A stretch of 64,000 nucleotides of DNA, taken from NCBI RefSeq assembly GCF_030581075.1, contig NZ_JAUQSW010000001.1, forward strand, positions 797,414 through 861,413. The letters are read 5' to 3'. Below, one piece after another: positions 36,425 through 44,593 of this stretch. The stretch's first letter is position 1, and every line of letters starts with the position of its first letter. The notes beneath the pieces are model-generated. The model was given only the letters and a program-made list of their open reading frames with translations. It did not search any database and had not been told where the DNA came from. The position numbers and the translations under genes were made by a program. The DNA comes from Hymenobacter cheonanensis (GTDB taxonomy: Bacteria; Bacteroidota; Bacteroidia; Cytophagales; Hymenobacteraceae).

Positions 36425-39400
36425 ATGCTTTCAACTTTACTTCGTCGTGCAGGCTTGCTACCCGGGCTAGTACTTTTTTTGCTGCTGCTGGCGGCCGGGC
36501 GGCCGGCGCTGGCTACGCACTTGCTGGGGGGGGAAATGACGTACCGCTACCTCGATAACAACGGGCCGGCCGCCGCGCCGCTGCGCTATGAGCTAACGGT
36601 GACGGTGTATAACAACTGCGGCAGCACGGGTATTACAGCGCCGCGGGCGTCGGCCAGCGTGGGTATTTATGACCAGGCCACCGGGGCGCGGATTATTCTG
36701 ACGGCTACCAATTATGCCTTTACTACCACGTTTGTGGGCCAGACTGGCATGATGAGCATTCCGCAGACGTCGCTTTCGGAATGCATCTCGCCGCCCATCC
36801 CGCCGGGCTGCCTCATCAGCGGGGTGTCGCAGCCCTACCGGCTGCAAAAGTTTATCGCCGTTGTAAACCTGCCCAATACCTCGAAAGGCTACTTTGCCTT
36901 GTTTACCGACGGTAGCCGCAACGTGGACGTGACCAACCTCTACGACCCCGGCGCGCAGGCCATGACGCTGTACGTGGCCCTGAGCCCGCCGCAGATACCC
37001 AACCACTCGCCGGTTTTTTCGGATATCGCCGTGGCCATTATCTGCGCCAACGACACCACCTTTCTGCTCAACAACGCCGTGGACGCCGATGGCGACCGGC
37101 TCGTGTACTCGTTTGGGCAGCCCTACGCGGCCACCGGGGGGCTAGCCATCCTGCCCACTACGTTCTTTTACCCGCCCCCGCCCCTGGCCAACTATAGCTC
37201 GGGGGCCGGGTACACCCCCACCACGCCTTTTGGCACTTCGGCGGGCAATTTTGCGCTGCTCAACCCCTCAACGGGGCTAGCGAAGTACGGGGCCGCTACG
37301 GTGGGGCGCAAGTACGCCGTGGCCGTTGATGTGCAGGAATACCGCACCATAGCCGGGCAGGAAGTGCTCATTGGCACCACCCGGCGCGACTTGCAGCTGG
37401 TAGTGGCCTCGTGCCCCACTACCAAGGCGCCGGTGCTGCCGCCCATTGCCGTAACCCCGCGCGACTACACCATAGAGGCCGGCAGCACGCTCACCATTCC
37501 CATCACGGCCACGCAGGCCGATGGCCACCCGCTGGCCATGACGCTGAACAGCGTGCTGCTCGACGGCGCGGGGGGCTATAATGCCACCCTCGACGGCGAC
37601 CCCGGCACCGTGGCCCCCGGCAACCCCACCGGCACGGCCGTGGTATCGGGGGCCACCGGGGTGGTTACCGGCAACTTCGTATTCGCTACCAGTTGCGCCG
37701 ATGCCCGCGCCACGCCCTACGACGTAGCTTTTACGGTGAAGGATAATGGCTGCGCCGGCAAAACCGTGGCCGATGTGCTGCACATCACGGTAGTGAAGCC
37801 TAAAGGGCCGACGGCCATCAGCGGCGACCTGCTGGTGTGCGGGCTGAACGCTACGCGCAGCTACACTGCCAGCGGGGGCACCACCCCCACCGTGAGCTGG
37901 CGCGTGGTGGGTGGCACCATCGTGGGCAGCCCCACCGCCAACCCGGTGCAGGTGCAGTGGGGCGCCGCCGGCACCGGCACTCTCGTGGCCCGCGGCCGCA
38001 GCCAGTACGGCTGCCCCTCCGACTCCGTGACGCGCACGATAACCATCTCGCAAACCGCTACCCTCACCGCTACGGGCAACCTCAGCATTTGCCGCGGCAG
38101 CAGCACTACGCTTACCGTGGCGGGGGGCACAGCGCCCTACACCGTGAGTGGCGGCCCCAGCGTTATTACCGGCGCGGGCCCGTTCACCATCAGCCCTACG
38201 GCCACTACTACCTATACTATTACGGGTGCCGCCGCCTCCAATACCTGCGGGGCTACCGGCCAGGTAACGGTAACCGTACTGCCCTCGCCCGCCGCCAATG
38301 TGGGTCCGGCTGCCCCTAGCACCTGCTCGGGCGTGGCCATCGCGCTCGGCGCGGCCCCAGTAAGCGGCAGCACCTACAGCTGGAGCCCCGGCACGGGCCT
38401 GAGCAGCAGCACCGTAGCTAATCCTACCCTTACGCTCAGCAATACCACCAGCGCCCCCACCACCGCCACTTATACCCTAACCGAAACCAATACTACCGGC
38501 TGCCAAACCACCAATACGGTGACGGTAACGGTGAACCCGCTGCCCGTGGCCGTGGCCGGCGCGGCGGCTACCATTTGCCCGGGCAGCTCGGCGCAGCTGG
38601 GGGCGGCCCCCGTGGCGGGCTATACTTATAGCTGGAGCCCTGGCACGGGCCTGAGCAGCACCACCGTGGCTAACCCTACCGCCACGCTTACCAATACTAC
38701 CAGCGCTCCCATCACCCAAACCTATACCCTGACTACTACCAGCGCAGCCGGTTGCGTAGCTACTGCCGCCGTCACCGTTACCGTGAGCCCGCCGCTGGCA
38801 GCAGTGCCGGGCGCGGCGGCGGCTATCTGCTCGGGCAGCTCGGCGCAGCTGGGGGCAGCCCCCGTGGCGGGCTATACTTATAGCTGGAGCCCTGGCACGG
38901 GCCTGAGCAGCGCCACCGTGGCTAATCCTACCGTTACGCTTACCAATACTACCAGCGCTCCCATCACCCAGACCTATACCCTCACGGTGACGAACAGCGC
39001 GGGCTGCACCGGCACGGGCACCGTGGCCGTAACGGTGAACCCGCTGCCCGTGGCCACGCCCGGCGCAGCCGTAACGAGCTGCTCGGGCAGCCCCGTGCAG
39101 CTCGGCAATGCTCCGGTGGCGGGCTACACCTACAGCTGGAGCCCTAGCACCGGCCTGAGCAGCAGCACCGTGGCTAACCCTACCCTCACGCTTACCAATA
39201 CCAGCAGCGCTTCTACTACCCAGACCTACACCCTCACGGTAACCAACTCGGCTACGGGCTGCGTGGGCACTGGCACCGTGGCCGTTACCGTCAACCCGGT
39301 CGTGGCGGGCGGCACCATCAGCGCCAGCCAAACGGTGTGCCCGGGCTCCAGCCCGGCCGCTTTCACGAGCACGGCCGGGGCTAGCGGCGGCCCCGGCACG

Positions 39401-40615
39401 TATACCTACCAGTGGGAGCTATCAACTGATAACGCTACCTGGACCGCCATTCCGGGTGCTACCGATGCCACGTATGCTGCGGGCCCGGTTGCGGTTGCTA
39501 CCTACTACCGGCGCCAGGCCACGGCAGCTACCTGCGGCACGGCCGCGTCCAATGTGGTAGCCGTGCAGCTGCTCAAGCCGCTCGTAACGGGGGTGGCCCT
39601 GGCTACGCCCCCTACGCAGTGCGCGGGCACGGCGCTCACCTTCAGCCCGGTACCAACCAATGCCGGCTCGGCGCCCACCTACCGCTGGTTTGTGAATGGC
39701 ACCCAGGTTGCCACCGGCCCTACCTACACTAGCGCCACCCTAGCTACCGGCGACCAGGTGCGCGTGGAGCTGCTACCCAGCCCCGATTTGTGCACCAGCG
39801 GCCCGGCCACGGCTACCGTTACGATAACCCGCACCTTCGTCGACTTGCCCACGGTGGCCATCAGCCCCCAGACCGTTTTGCCGGTTTGCTCGGGCGCGCC
39901 GGTCACTTTTAGTGTTGATAAAGTGACGAATGCCGGCCCTAGCCCGCAGTACCAGTGGCGGGTTGATGGCGTGGCCGTGGCTGGCGCCACCACCCCAGTC
40001 TTCACCACTACTACGCTGCGCAATGGCCAGCTCGTGACGGTAGCCCTGCAAGCCGCCACCGTCTGCGGCTCGCTCACCGTGGTGTCCAATGCGGTGCGCG
40101 CCATAATCAACCCGCCCGTGGATGTGGATGCCGGCCCCAACAAGGAAATAATGGCGGGCGAGCAGGTGACGCTCGAAGGCAAGGCCGATGGCACCTACCC
40201 GGTAGCTTGGACGCCCTCGCTGGGCCTGACCTTTGGTAGCGACCCGCTGCGGCCCGTGGCGGCCCCGCTCGTTACTACCACCTATACCCTTTCGGCCGGC
40301 ACCGGCTACTGCGCCGATAGCAGCCCCGTAACCGTGACCGTGACGCCGCGCCTGCGCATTCCTACCGCCATCAGCCCCAATGGCGATGGGGTGGACGACA
40401 CCTGGGAAATCGACAATATCGGGGCCTACACCGGCAACCATGTGCTAGTGTTCAACCGCTGGGGCAGCAAGATTTTTGATGCCTCGGGCTACGGCCGCAG
40501 CAACGAGTGGAACGGCACCATCAGCGGTCAGCCCGCCCCGATAGGCACTTACTACTATGTTATCACGCTCGGCAACGGCCACTCGTACAGCGGGCCGCTC
40601 ACGGTGGTATATTAA
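36425..40615 (+). CDS. Large cell-surface protein with Ig-like repeats and T9SS type-B sorting domain
   Basis: This 1396-residue protein has a signal peptide (MLSTLLRRAGLLPGLVLFLL, cleaved after ALA near residue 30). An N-terminal region typical of gliding-associated surface proteins follows (THLLGGEMTYRYLDNN). After a cadherin/PKD-like middle there are four tandem ~84-residue repeats (about 38.29-39.30 kb), marked by YTYSWSPGTGLSS, TLTNTTSAP and TVTVNPLP. More Ig-like modules precede a C-terminal CHU_C domain (IPTAISPNGDGVDDTWEI, VLVFNRWGSKIF, PIGTYYYVITL). That domain directs export by the type IX system and surface attachment. The PorP/SprF gene follows 96 bases later, a common pairing. 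Role: adhesin or motility-associated surface protein, by inference. Confidence 0.93.
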   Translation: MLSTLLRRAGLLPGLVLFLLLLAAGRPALATHLLGGEMTYRYLDNNGPAAAPLRYELTVTVYNNCGSTGITAPRASASVGIYDQATGARIILTATNYAFTTTFVGQTGMMSIPQTSLSECISPPIPPGCLISGVSQPYRLQKFIAVVNLPNTSKGYFALFTDGSRNVDVTNLYDPGAQAMTLYVALSPPQIPNHSPVFSDIAVAIICANDTTFLLNNAVDADGDRLVYSFGQPYAATGGLAILPTTFFYPPPPLANYSSGAGYTPTTPFGTSAGNFALLNPSTGLAKYGAATVGRKYAVAVDVQEYRTIAGQEVLIGTTRRDLQLVVASCPTTKAPVLPPIAVTPRDYTIEAGSTLTIPITATQADGHPLAMTLNSVLLDGAGGYNATLDGDPGTVAPGNPTGTAVVSGATGVVTGNFVFATSCADARATPYDVAFTVKDNGCAGKTVADVLHITVVKPKGPTAISGDLLVCGLNATRSYTASGGTTPTVSWRVVGGTIVGSPTANPVQVQWGAAGTGTLVARGRSQYGCPSDSVTRTITISQTATLTATGNLSICRGSSTTLTVAGGTAPYTVSGGPSVITGAGPFTISPTATTTYTITGAAASNTCGATGQVTVTVLPSPAANVGPAAPSTCSGVAIALGAAPVSGSTYSWSPGTGLSSSTVANPTLTLSNTTSAPTTATYTLTETNTTGCQTTNTVTVTVNPLPVAVAGAAATICPGSSAQLGAAPVAGYTYSWSPGTGLSSTTVANPTATLTNTTSAPITQTYTLTTTSAAGCVATAAVTVTVSPPLAAVPGAAAAICSGSSAQLGAAPVAGYTYSWSPGTGLSSATVANPTVTLTNTTSAPITQTYTLTVTNSAGCTGTGTVAVTVNPLPVATPGAAVTSCSGSPVQLGNAPVAGYTYSWSPSTGLSSSTVANPTLTLTNTSSASTTQTYTLTVTNSATGCVGTGTVAVTVNPVVAGGTISASQTVCPGSSPAAFTSTAGASGGPGTYTYQWELSTDNATWTAIPGATDATYAAGPVAVATYYRRQATAATCGTAASNVVAVQLLKPLVTGVALATPPTQCAGTALTFSPVPTNAGSAPTYRWFVNGTQVATGPTYTSATLATGDQVRVELLPSPDLCTSGPATATVTITRTFVDLPTVAISPQTVLPVCSGAPVTFSVDKVTNAGPSPQYQWRVDGVAVAGATTPVFTTTTLRNGQLVTVALQAATVCGSLTVVSNAVRAIINPPVDVDAGPNKEIMAGEQVTLEGKADGTYPVAWTPSLGLTFGSDPLRPVAAPLVTTTYTLSAGTGYCADSSPVTVTVTPRLRIPTAISPNGDGVDDTWEIDNIGAYTGNHVLVFNRWGSKIFDASGYGRSNEWNGTISGQPAPIGTYYYVITLGNGHSYSGPLTVVY
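38286..39303 (+). repeat. Four tandem ~252-nt coding repeats
   Basis: Within the surface-protein gene, near-identical blocks recur at a 252-base spacing, for example the stretches starting near 38581 and 38833. Each codes for one Ig-like module. The high DNA identity of the central two suggests recent duplication or ongoing recombination. Confidence 0.8.
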
Positions 40616-40628
40616 TTCTACGCAATGG

Positions 40629-40671
40629 CCGCTGGGAGCGGCGGCGCCCGCACGGGCGCCGCTCCCAGCGG
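40629..40671 (+). terminator. Strong hairpin between the surface-protein gene and porP
   Basis: A 19-bp GC-rich stem (CCGCTGGGAGCG... paired with CGCTCCCAGCGG) with a three-base bulge, starting 13 bases past the stop. No T-run follows, so it may attenuate transcription or stabilise the mRNA rather than terminate. Confidence 0.45.
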
Positions 40672-40711
40672 CTGGCTTTCCCTCCAACTGATTACCTAGC
40701 CGCTATTTTCA

Positions 40712-41686
40712 GTGAAAAAAAACTTACCGGGCGTTCTTTTCGGGCTGCTGCTGGCAGTGGGCTTCAGCCGGCCGGGGCAGGCCCAGCAACTGGCACAGTA
40801 CAGCCAGTACATGAACAACAACTACATCCTGAACCCGGCCGTAGCGGGCACCGACGATTATATCGACCTCAAGTTCAGCTACCGGGCGCAGTGGGCCGGC
40901 CTCGATGGAGCACCCAAAACGTACTACGCCAGCGTCAACTCGTCGCTGGGCAGCCTGCGCTCGCAAAGCAGGCGCACGAAGCACGACTGGCAGCGCGGCT
41001 TCCACGCCGTGGGCGGCATCGTGTACAGCGACGTAACGGGCCCCACCAGCCGCACCGGCATCTACGGCTCCTACACCTACAACCTGGCCCTCTCGCGCAC
41101 GCTGCGCCTGGCCATGGGCGTGTCGGCGGGTATGCAGCAGTTTGCCGTCGATGGCTCGCAGCTCCAGTTTCACAGCGGCTACATTGCCGCCAACCAGGCC
41201 TCGCGGGTGCCCGACGCCACGGTAGGCCTGTGGCTTTATAGCCCCGATTTCTACGTTGGCGCCTCGTCGGCCCAGATACTGGGCAATCAGCTCGACCTGG
41301 CCTACTCGCCCGTCAATCAGCTCGTGTACAGCAACAAGCTTGAGCGCCACTACTTTATCACGGCCGGCGGGCGCCTGCCCCTCACCGAAGACCTCTCGCT
41401 GGTGCCCTCGGTGCTGGTCAAATACATGGCGCCGGCGCCCACCTCCGTCGACCTCAACCTCAAGCTTAAGTTCCGCGACCTGCTGTGGGCGGGCGCCTCG
41501 TGGCGGGCCACCGATTCCTTCATCGGCATGGTGGGCGTCAATTTCAGCGAGTTCGGCAGCCTCAGCTATTCCTACGACGCCAGCACCTCCCAGATAGCCT
41601 CCTACCAATGGGGCAGCCACGAAGTCATTCTGGGCCTCAAGCTTAAGAAGAGACCGCGCCCCGCCTGCCCCGACCCTTTCTGGTAG
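40712..41686 (+). CDS. PorP/SprF family type IX secretion-associated outer-membrane protein
   Basis: This 324-residue protein starts at GTG with a signal peptide (LPGVLFGLLLAVGFSRPGQAQ). The PorP/SprF hallmark QYSQYMNNNYILNPAVAG follows, and the remainder is beta-barrel-like with alternating aromatic strands. Genes of this family are usually placed next to CHU_C-type cargo; SprF-like proteins help export or anchor the partner, here the 1396-residue protein upstream. It acts in the outer membrane. Confidence 0.92.
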   Translation: MKKNLPGVLFGLLLAVGFSRPGQAQQLAQYSQYMNNNYILNPAVAGTDDYIDLKFSYRAQWAGLDGAPKTYYASVNSSLGSLRSQSRRTKHDWQRGFHAVGGIVYSDVTGPTSRTGIYGSYTYNLALSRTLRLAMGVSAGMQQFAVDGSQLQFHSGYIAANQASRVPDATVGLWLYSPDFYVGASSAQILGNQLDLAYSPVNQLVYSNKLERHYFITAGGRLPLTEDLSLVPSVLVKYMAPAPTSVDLNLKLKFRDLLWAGASWRATDSFIGMVGVNFSEFGSLSYSYDASTSQIASYQWGSHEVILGLKLKKRPRPACPDPFW

Positions 41687-41920
41687 GCTAGCAGGCTCAC
41701 CAGCCAAAAGTCACCACGCAGAGATGATATATAAAACCCGCCCAGCATAGTCTTGGGCGAATTATGGTGAATGTGCAAGCGCAACGGCGCTTGTATTACC
41801 CTTTAGTATCATTTCCGGTGTGCCTGGGTCGCCTGGGTAAAGCTTAACTTTTTGTTAGCGCCGTGCGGCAGCCAGAAAGATAAGTGCGAATAAGAACTGG
41901 TTATTAAGTACCGGGCCCTT

Positions 41921-42265
41921 TTATACAGACCCCCTAAGTGAAGATTTCCGGGCGCTCTTATCAAAAAGCTTTTCATACACCCGAGTACCAAACTTAATAG
42001 AAGGCAGCTCTAGCAAGTGGTAAGAAAGGAAGGCTAGTGCTAAGATGACCATAAAGGCAAGTAGCATAGCAAGTGCTACTAAGGGGGTATTATAAAAATT
42101 TAAACTCAGAAATCTGATTAAAGGCATCAGTAGCGGCTGATGAAAAAGATAGAGACTGTAGCTGTAAAGACCAATCAATGCCAATAACTTGCTCGTATAT
42201 TCACCTAACACGGAAAATACAATCTCAGTGTGCAGATACCAGTCTATAGCACAAACACATAACAA
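41921..42265 (-). pseudogene. C-terminal remnant of an acyltransferase-3 family protein
   Basis: Open frame of ~114 codons holding only the last membrane helices of an OafA-type acyltransferase: LIGLYSYSLYLFHQPLL, three hydrophobic segments, then the closing LSYHLLELPSIKFG. The N-terminal ~270 residues with the catalytic His are absent. It lies in the same reading frame as the intact acyltransferase upstream, separated by one TAG and 26 stop-free codons that contain a terminator hairpin. It probably remains from a deleted or recombined tandem copy; expression is unlikely but not excluded. Confidence 0.6.
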
Positions 42266-42294
42266 GCTGAAAAATATTTCGTCTAGATAGCCTG

Positions 42295-42326
42295 AAAGAG
42301 CCCCAGCCTTGCGGCTGAAGCTCTTT
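42295..42326 (-). terminator. Terminator of the acyltransferase gene
   Basis: Arms AAAGAGC/GCTCTTT with an inner AGCC/GGCT stem and a four-base loop, 18 bases past the TAG. The T-run is short. Confidence 0.55.
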
Positions 42327-42343
42327 CTATTATATACTACAGC

Positions 42344-43501
42344 CTATTTTCGGCGTGCTATCAGTTTGTGCATCGGCTCTTCAATAAACTTATGCATCAT
42401 TATGGATGCAAGGACTAACAATACAAAAATAACTAATTGATTATGTGACACGTAGCGGCCGATAGCCATTGAAAAGACACCCATATGTATCAAGTAGAAT
42501 ACATACGAGCTTTTCCCCAGCAAGTCGAATAGCTTTGAAGATAATAGCCAACGGAGCCAAGTTTTCTCATATATCAAGCCCCAGTATAGTAATACAATTC
42601 CAGGTGGCACAAAGAAATTGTTCAAAATATTTCTTCCAAAACTAGTAATACCTGCTCCTTGGTCTGTAGGGGTTTCTCCTGCTAGCCCAAGCATGGCAAC
42701 GTACATGGCAGCCCCTATCCAAGCTAATCCTAGCCAAGTAGCCCAACTAATACCAGTTCTTGGTTCGCTTGATGAATTACGCATAAAGATGGCAAGTGCC
42801 ATACCAGAAATAAACTCAAAGCATCTACCAAAAAATGTAACATTTAGCATGTATCCGTTGCTAATAAAAAAGCCAAATTTGTGAGGCGCTATTCTTACTA
42901 AAGTAAAACCTACGGCAAGTATAGCAAGTGCATAAAGTAAAAGGAGAACATATTTATTAAGGCTATTAACTCTTACTAAACCGACAAGTAACAAAGGGGC
43001 TAAGAAGTAAAATGTCTCTTCTACTGTCAGTGTCCAACCAGGCAAGACGCCTGTTGCTATAAAATCCTGAAAAAAGCCACGCAAGAGCGTAATATTTAGA
43101 AATACCGTTAACACCTTTTCAAACAAGGAAGACTTCAGCCAATGACCTGATATATCCCTTCCTGGCTGTAACCATGTAAGAAAAAAGGTGAGTAAGGTCA
43201 CCAAAAAGTACATCGGGTAAATACGAGCTATACGGTTCCTAAAATACTTACTTAGCCATTGACCTGACAGTTCAACACGGTCTATGTAGCGAAGACAAAT
43301 AAGTAAGCCACTCAAAACAAAGAATAATGTCACACCTATATGTCCCTCATTAAAAAACCTATTTAGCCAAGTGTTTGATTGAAAAGGATTGTAATGGAAT
43401 AAAAATACCAGATAGGCTGCACAGGCACGTAACCCTGTCAGGGCAGGAAAATAAGTAGCTATCGGTTTCTTGAATACAGGACTAATGAGAACGGTAGGCA
43501 T
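42344..43501 (-). CDS. Acyltransferase 3 family membrane protein (OafA/YrhL type)
   Basis: This 385-residue integral membrane protein has about ten helices. The early segment YFPALTGLRACAAYLVFLFHY contains the conserved R and H of the family. GHIGVTLFFVLSGLLICLRY, RNRIARIYPMYFLVTLLTF and the late GKSSYVFYLIHMGVFSMAIG follow, ending IEEPMHKLIARRK. These enzymes move acetyl or other acyl groups onto exported glycans or lipids across the inner membrane. The gene is clearly AT-rich against its neighbours, suggesting transfer. The start at 43501 precedes the family homology. A leader with a 15-base tandem repeat and a -7 box lies upstream. Confidence 0.88.
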   Translation of the reverse strand: MPTVLISPVFKKPIATYFPALTGLRACAAYLVFLFHYNPFQSNTWLNRFFNEGHIGVTLFFVLSGLLICLRYIDRVELSGQWLSKYFRNRIARIYPMYFLVTLLTFFLTWLQPGRDISGHWLKSSLFEKVLTVFLNITLLRGFFQDFIATGVLPGWTLTVEETFYFLAPLLLVGLVRVNSLNKYVLLLLYALAILAVGFTLVRIAPHKFGFFISNGYMLNVTFFGRCFEFISGMALAIFMRNSSSEPRTGISWATWLGLAWIGAAMYVAMLGLAGETPTDQGAGITSFGRNILNNFFVPPGIVLLYWGLIYEKTWLRWLLSSKLFDLLGKSSYVFYLIHMGVFSMAIGRYVSHNQLVIFVLLVLASIMMHKFIEEPMHKLIARRK

Positions 43502-43507
43502 AAACTC

Positions 43508-43537
43508 GTACGCTTGTATTAAGTACGCTTGTATTAA
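43508..43537. repeat. 15-base tandem duplication in the acyltransferase leader
   Basis: GTACGCTTGTATTAA occurs twice head to tail between the -7 box and the ATG of the acyltransferase gene. Confidence 0.6.
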
Positions 43538-43558
43538 GATAGAAAGACTTGTACAAGG

Positions 43559-43566
43559 CAAAGATA
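43559..43566 (-). promoter_or_regulatory. -7 promoter box of the acyltransferase gene
   Basis: TATCTTTG on the minus strand, an exact TAnnTTTG match, about 58 bases before the ATG. Confidence 0.45.
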
Positions 43567-43671
43567 GGGGACATACAAAGACTATCTACCCGTTGCTAAG
43601 CAAATGAGTGTACCTGCTGCCCCCTTCTTAGCCTATTCTGTAGCCACCTTAGCAGTTCACTCAGGCAGCGG

Positions 43672-43697
43672 AAAGCCCGACCAACTAGTCGGGCTTT
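43672..43697. terminator. Orphan hairpin with T-run
   Basis: A perfect 10-bp stem AAAGCCCGAC/GTCGGGCTTT with a six-base loop and a T-rich tail on the plus strand. No obvious gene ends just upstream on plus; on minus it lies about 65 bases past the end of the small ORF at 43764-43901 and could be its terminator. Confidence 0.6.
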
Positions 43698-43763
43698 CTT
43701 TATTTCTGCTTCCGCACATACGATTCCTACCTAGGTCGGCATATACTAGCCCTTAATCGCTAC

Positions 43764-43901
43764 CTACTGTTCGGATGCGTTACGATGCCGCCGCCGCTGG
43801 CGGCGTAGGTTTTTCTGGGCGATAAACACGCCAATAACCCAACCCACAATAGTAGGTTGGACCGCGAGCAAAAACAAGCCCATCCACAGGCGCCTATTCA
43901 A
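43764..43901 (-). CDS. Small membrane protein candidate (45 residues)
   Basis: A TTG-started frame reading (M)NRRLWMGLFLLAVQPTIV, then GWVIGVFIAQKNLRRQ and an Arg-rich end. It looks like a single membrane helix with basic ends, a common small-protein layout. It could also start at the ATG seven codons in. It lies between the acyltransferase promoter and tmRNA and is followed by a hairpin. The support is composition only, so this is tentative. Confidence 0.4.
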   Translation of the reverse strand: MNRRLWMGLFLLAVQPTIVGWVIGVFIAQKNLRRQRRRHRNASEQ

Positions 43902-43995
43902 GGCTAAAGACAAGCCGGGACAGTCGTGGAGGTTTCGCCAACGTAGGCACGGGTTTAGATGGTCATACTTACGGCTGTTTCACCAAAAAAAGTAA

Positions 43996-44028
43996 AAAAC
44001 CCGCCCAGAATAACTCTGAGCGGGTTTT
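43996..44028 (-). terminator. tmRNA terminator
   Basis: Stem AAAACCCGC/GCGGGTTTT with an imperfectly paired inner part; TTACTTTTTTT follows on the minus strand. It begins four bases past the tmRNA 3' end. Confidence 0.8.
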
Positions 44029-44031
44029 CAG

Positions 44032-44400
44032 TGGAGATGCAGGGATTCGAACCCTGGTCCAGACAAGGAAGTCAACGTGCTTTCTACGTGCGTATCTATG
44101 CTTGGATTTTCGAGGCGTTCCAGGCGCACATCAGGCCCTTGAAACTCCCTTAGCTGCAGTTGATTTTCGCCCCCGAATCACAGCTCTTCGAAGGCTAGTT
44201 TCTACTTACGACGCGCCGAACTCCCAGGTGTAAAAACTTACCCGGGCGGCACGATGGCAGTGCGTAGTTCTAAACTAGGCAGCCATGGCGTACGAATAGT
44301 CGCCGATTGTTGTTTGATAGATTTTTTGGCGGGAGAGCTTCCATCAACTCCCGGCACGCTTACCCGCAACTTGCGCAAGCTGTCAATTCCGGTCATCCCC
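44032..44400 (-). ncRNA. ssrA: Transfer-messenger RNA (tmRNA), tag GDYSYAMAA
   Basis: The minus strand starts GGGGATGACCGGAATTGACA and ends with the T-arm GGTTCGAATCC and CATCTCCA. Acceptor strands GGGGATG and CATCTCC pair with one G-U. The tag frame runs from GGC at 44304 to the TAG ending at 44275 and encodes GDYSYAMAA, matching the G[ED]xxYA[LM]AA pattern of Bacteroidota tags. CCA is not encoded. Length is about 369 bases. tmRNA with SmpB rescues stalled ribosomes and tags the product for proteolysis. Confidence 0.93.
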
Positions 44401-44445
44401 AATTTAGAAAGAACGAGGTCCGCCGCTCCGAAGAAAGGCGGGGCG

Positions 44446-44453
44446 CAAAGATA
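44446..44453 (-). promoter_or_regulatory. -7 promoter box of tmRNA
   Basis: TATCTTTG on the minus strand, an exact TAnnTTTG match, 45 bases before the mature 5' end, so a short 5' precursor leader is expected. Confidence 0.5.
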
Positions 44454-44572
44454 CGCGCTTCGGGTAGTAAATGTTTTGGGGCGGGTTTTTGTTCCGATTA
44501 CGCCGCAGGGGATTAGCCCGCCCGGCTACCAATTTTCGGCGGGCCGGGGCTTAGCCGACGGCGGGGCTAGGG

Positions 44573-44580
44573 TATCTTTG
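44573..44580 (+). promoter_or_regulatory. -7 promoter box of dnaX
   Basis: TATCTTTG on the plus strand, an exact TAnnTTTG match, ending 13 bases before the dnaX ATG. With the tmRNA box it forms a divergent promoter region. Confidence 0.5.
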
Positions 44581-44593
44581 TAGTGTATCGCGT

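Noticed and set aside
38286..39303. Possible CRISPR-like repeat array
   Set aside because: The repeat period is 252 bases, in frame, and codes for Ig-like modules; there are no short repeats with unique spacers.
38477..39331. A 284-codon open frame opposite the Ig-like repeats
   Set aside because: Its repeats simply mirror those of the sense gene; no start context or family.
40724..41707. A 327-codon open frame opposite the PorP/SprF gene
   Set aside because: Same shadow effect; the plus strand has a clear signal peptide and PorP/SprF motif.
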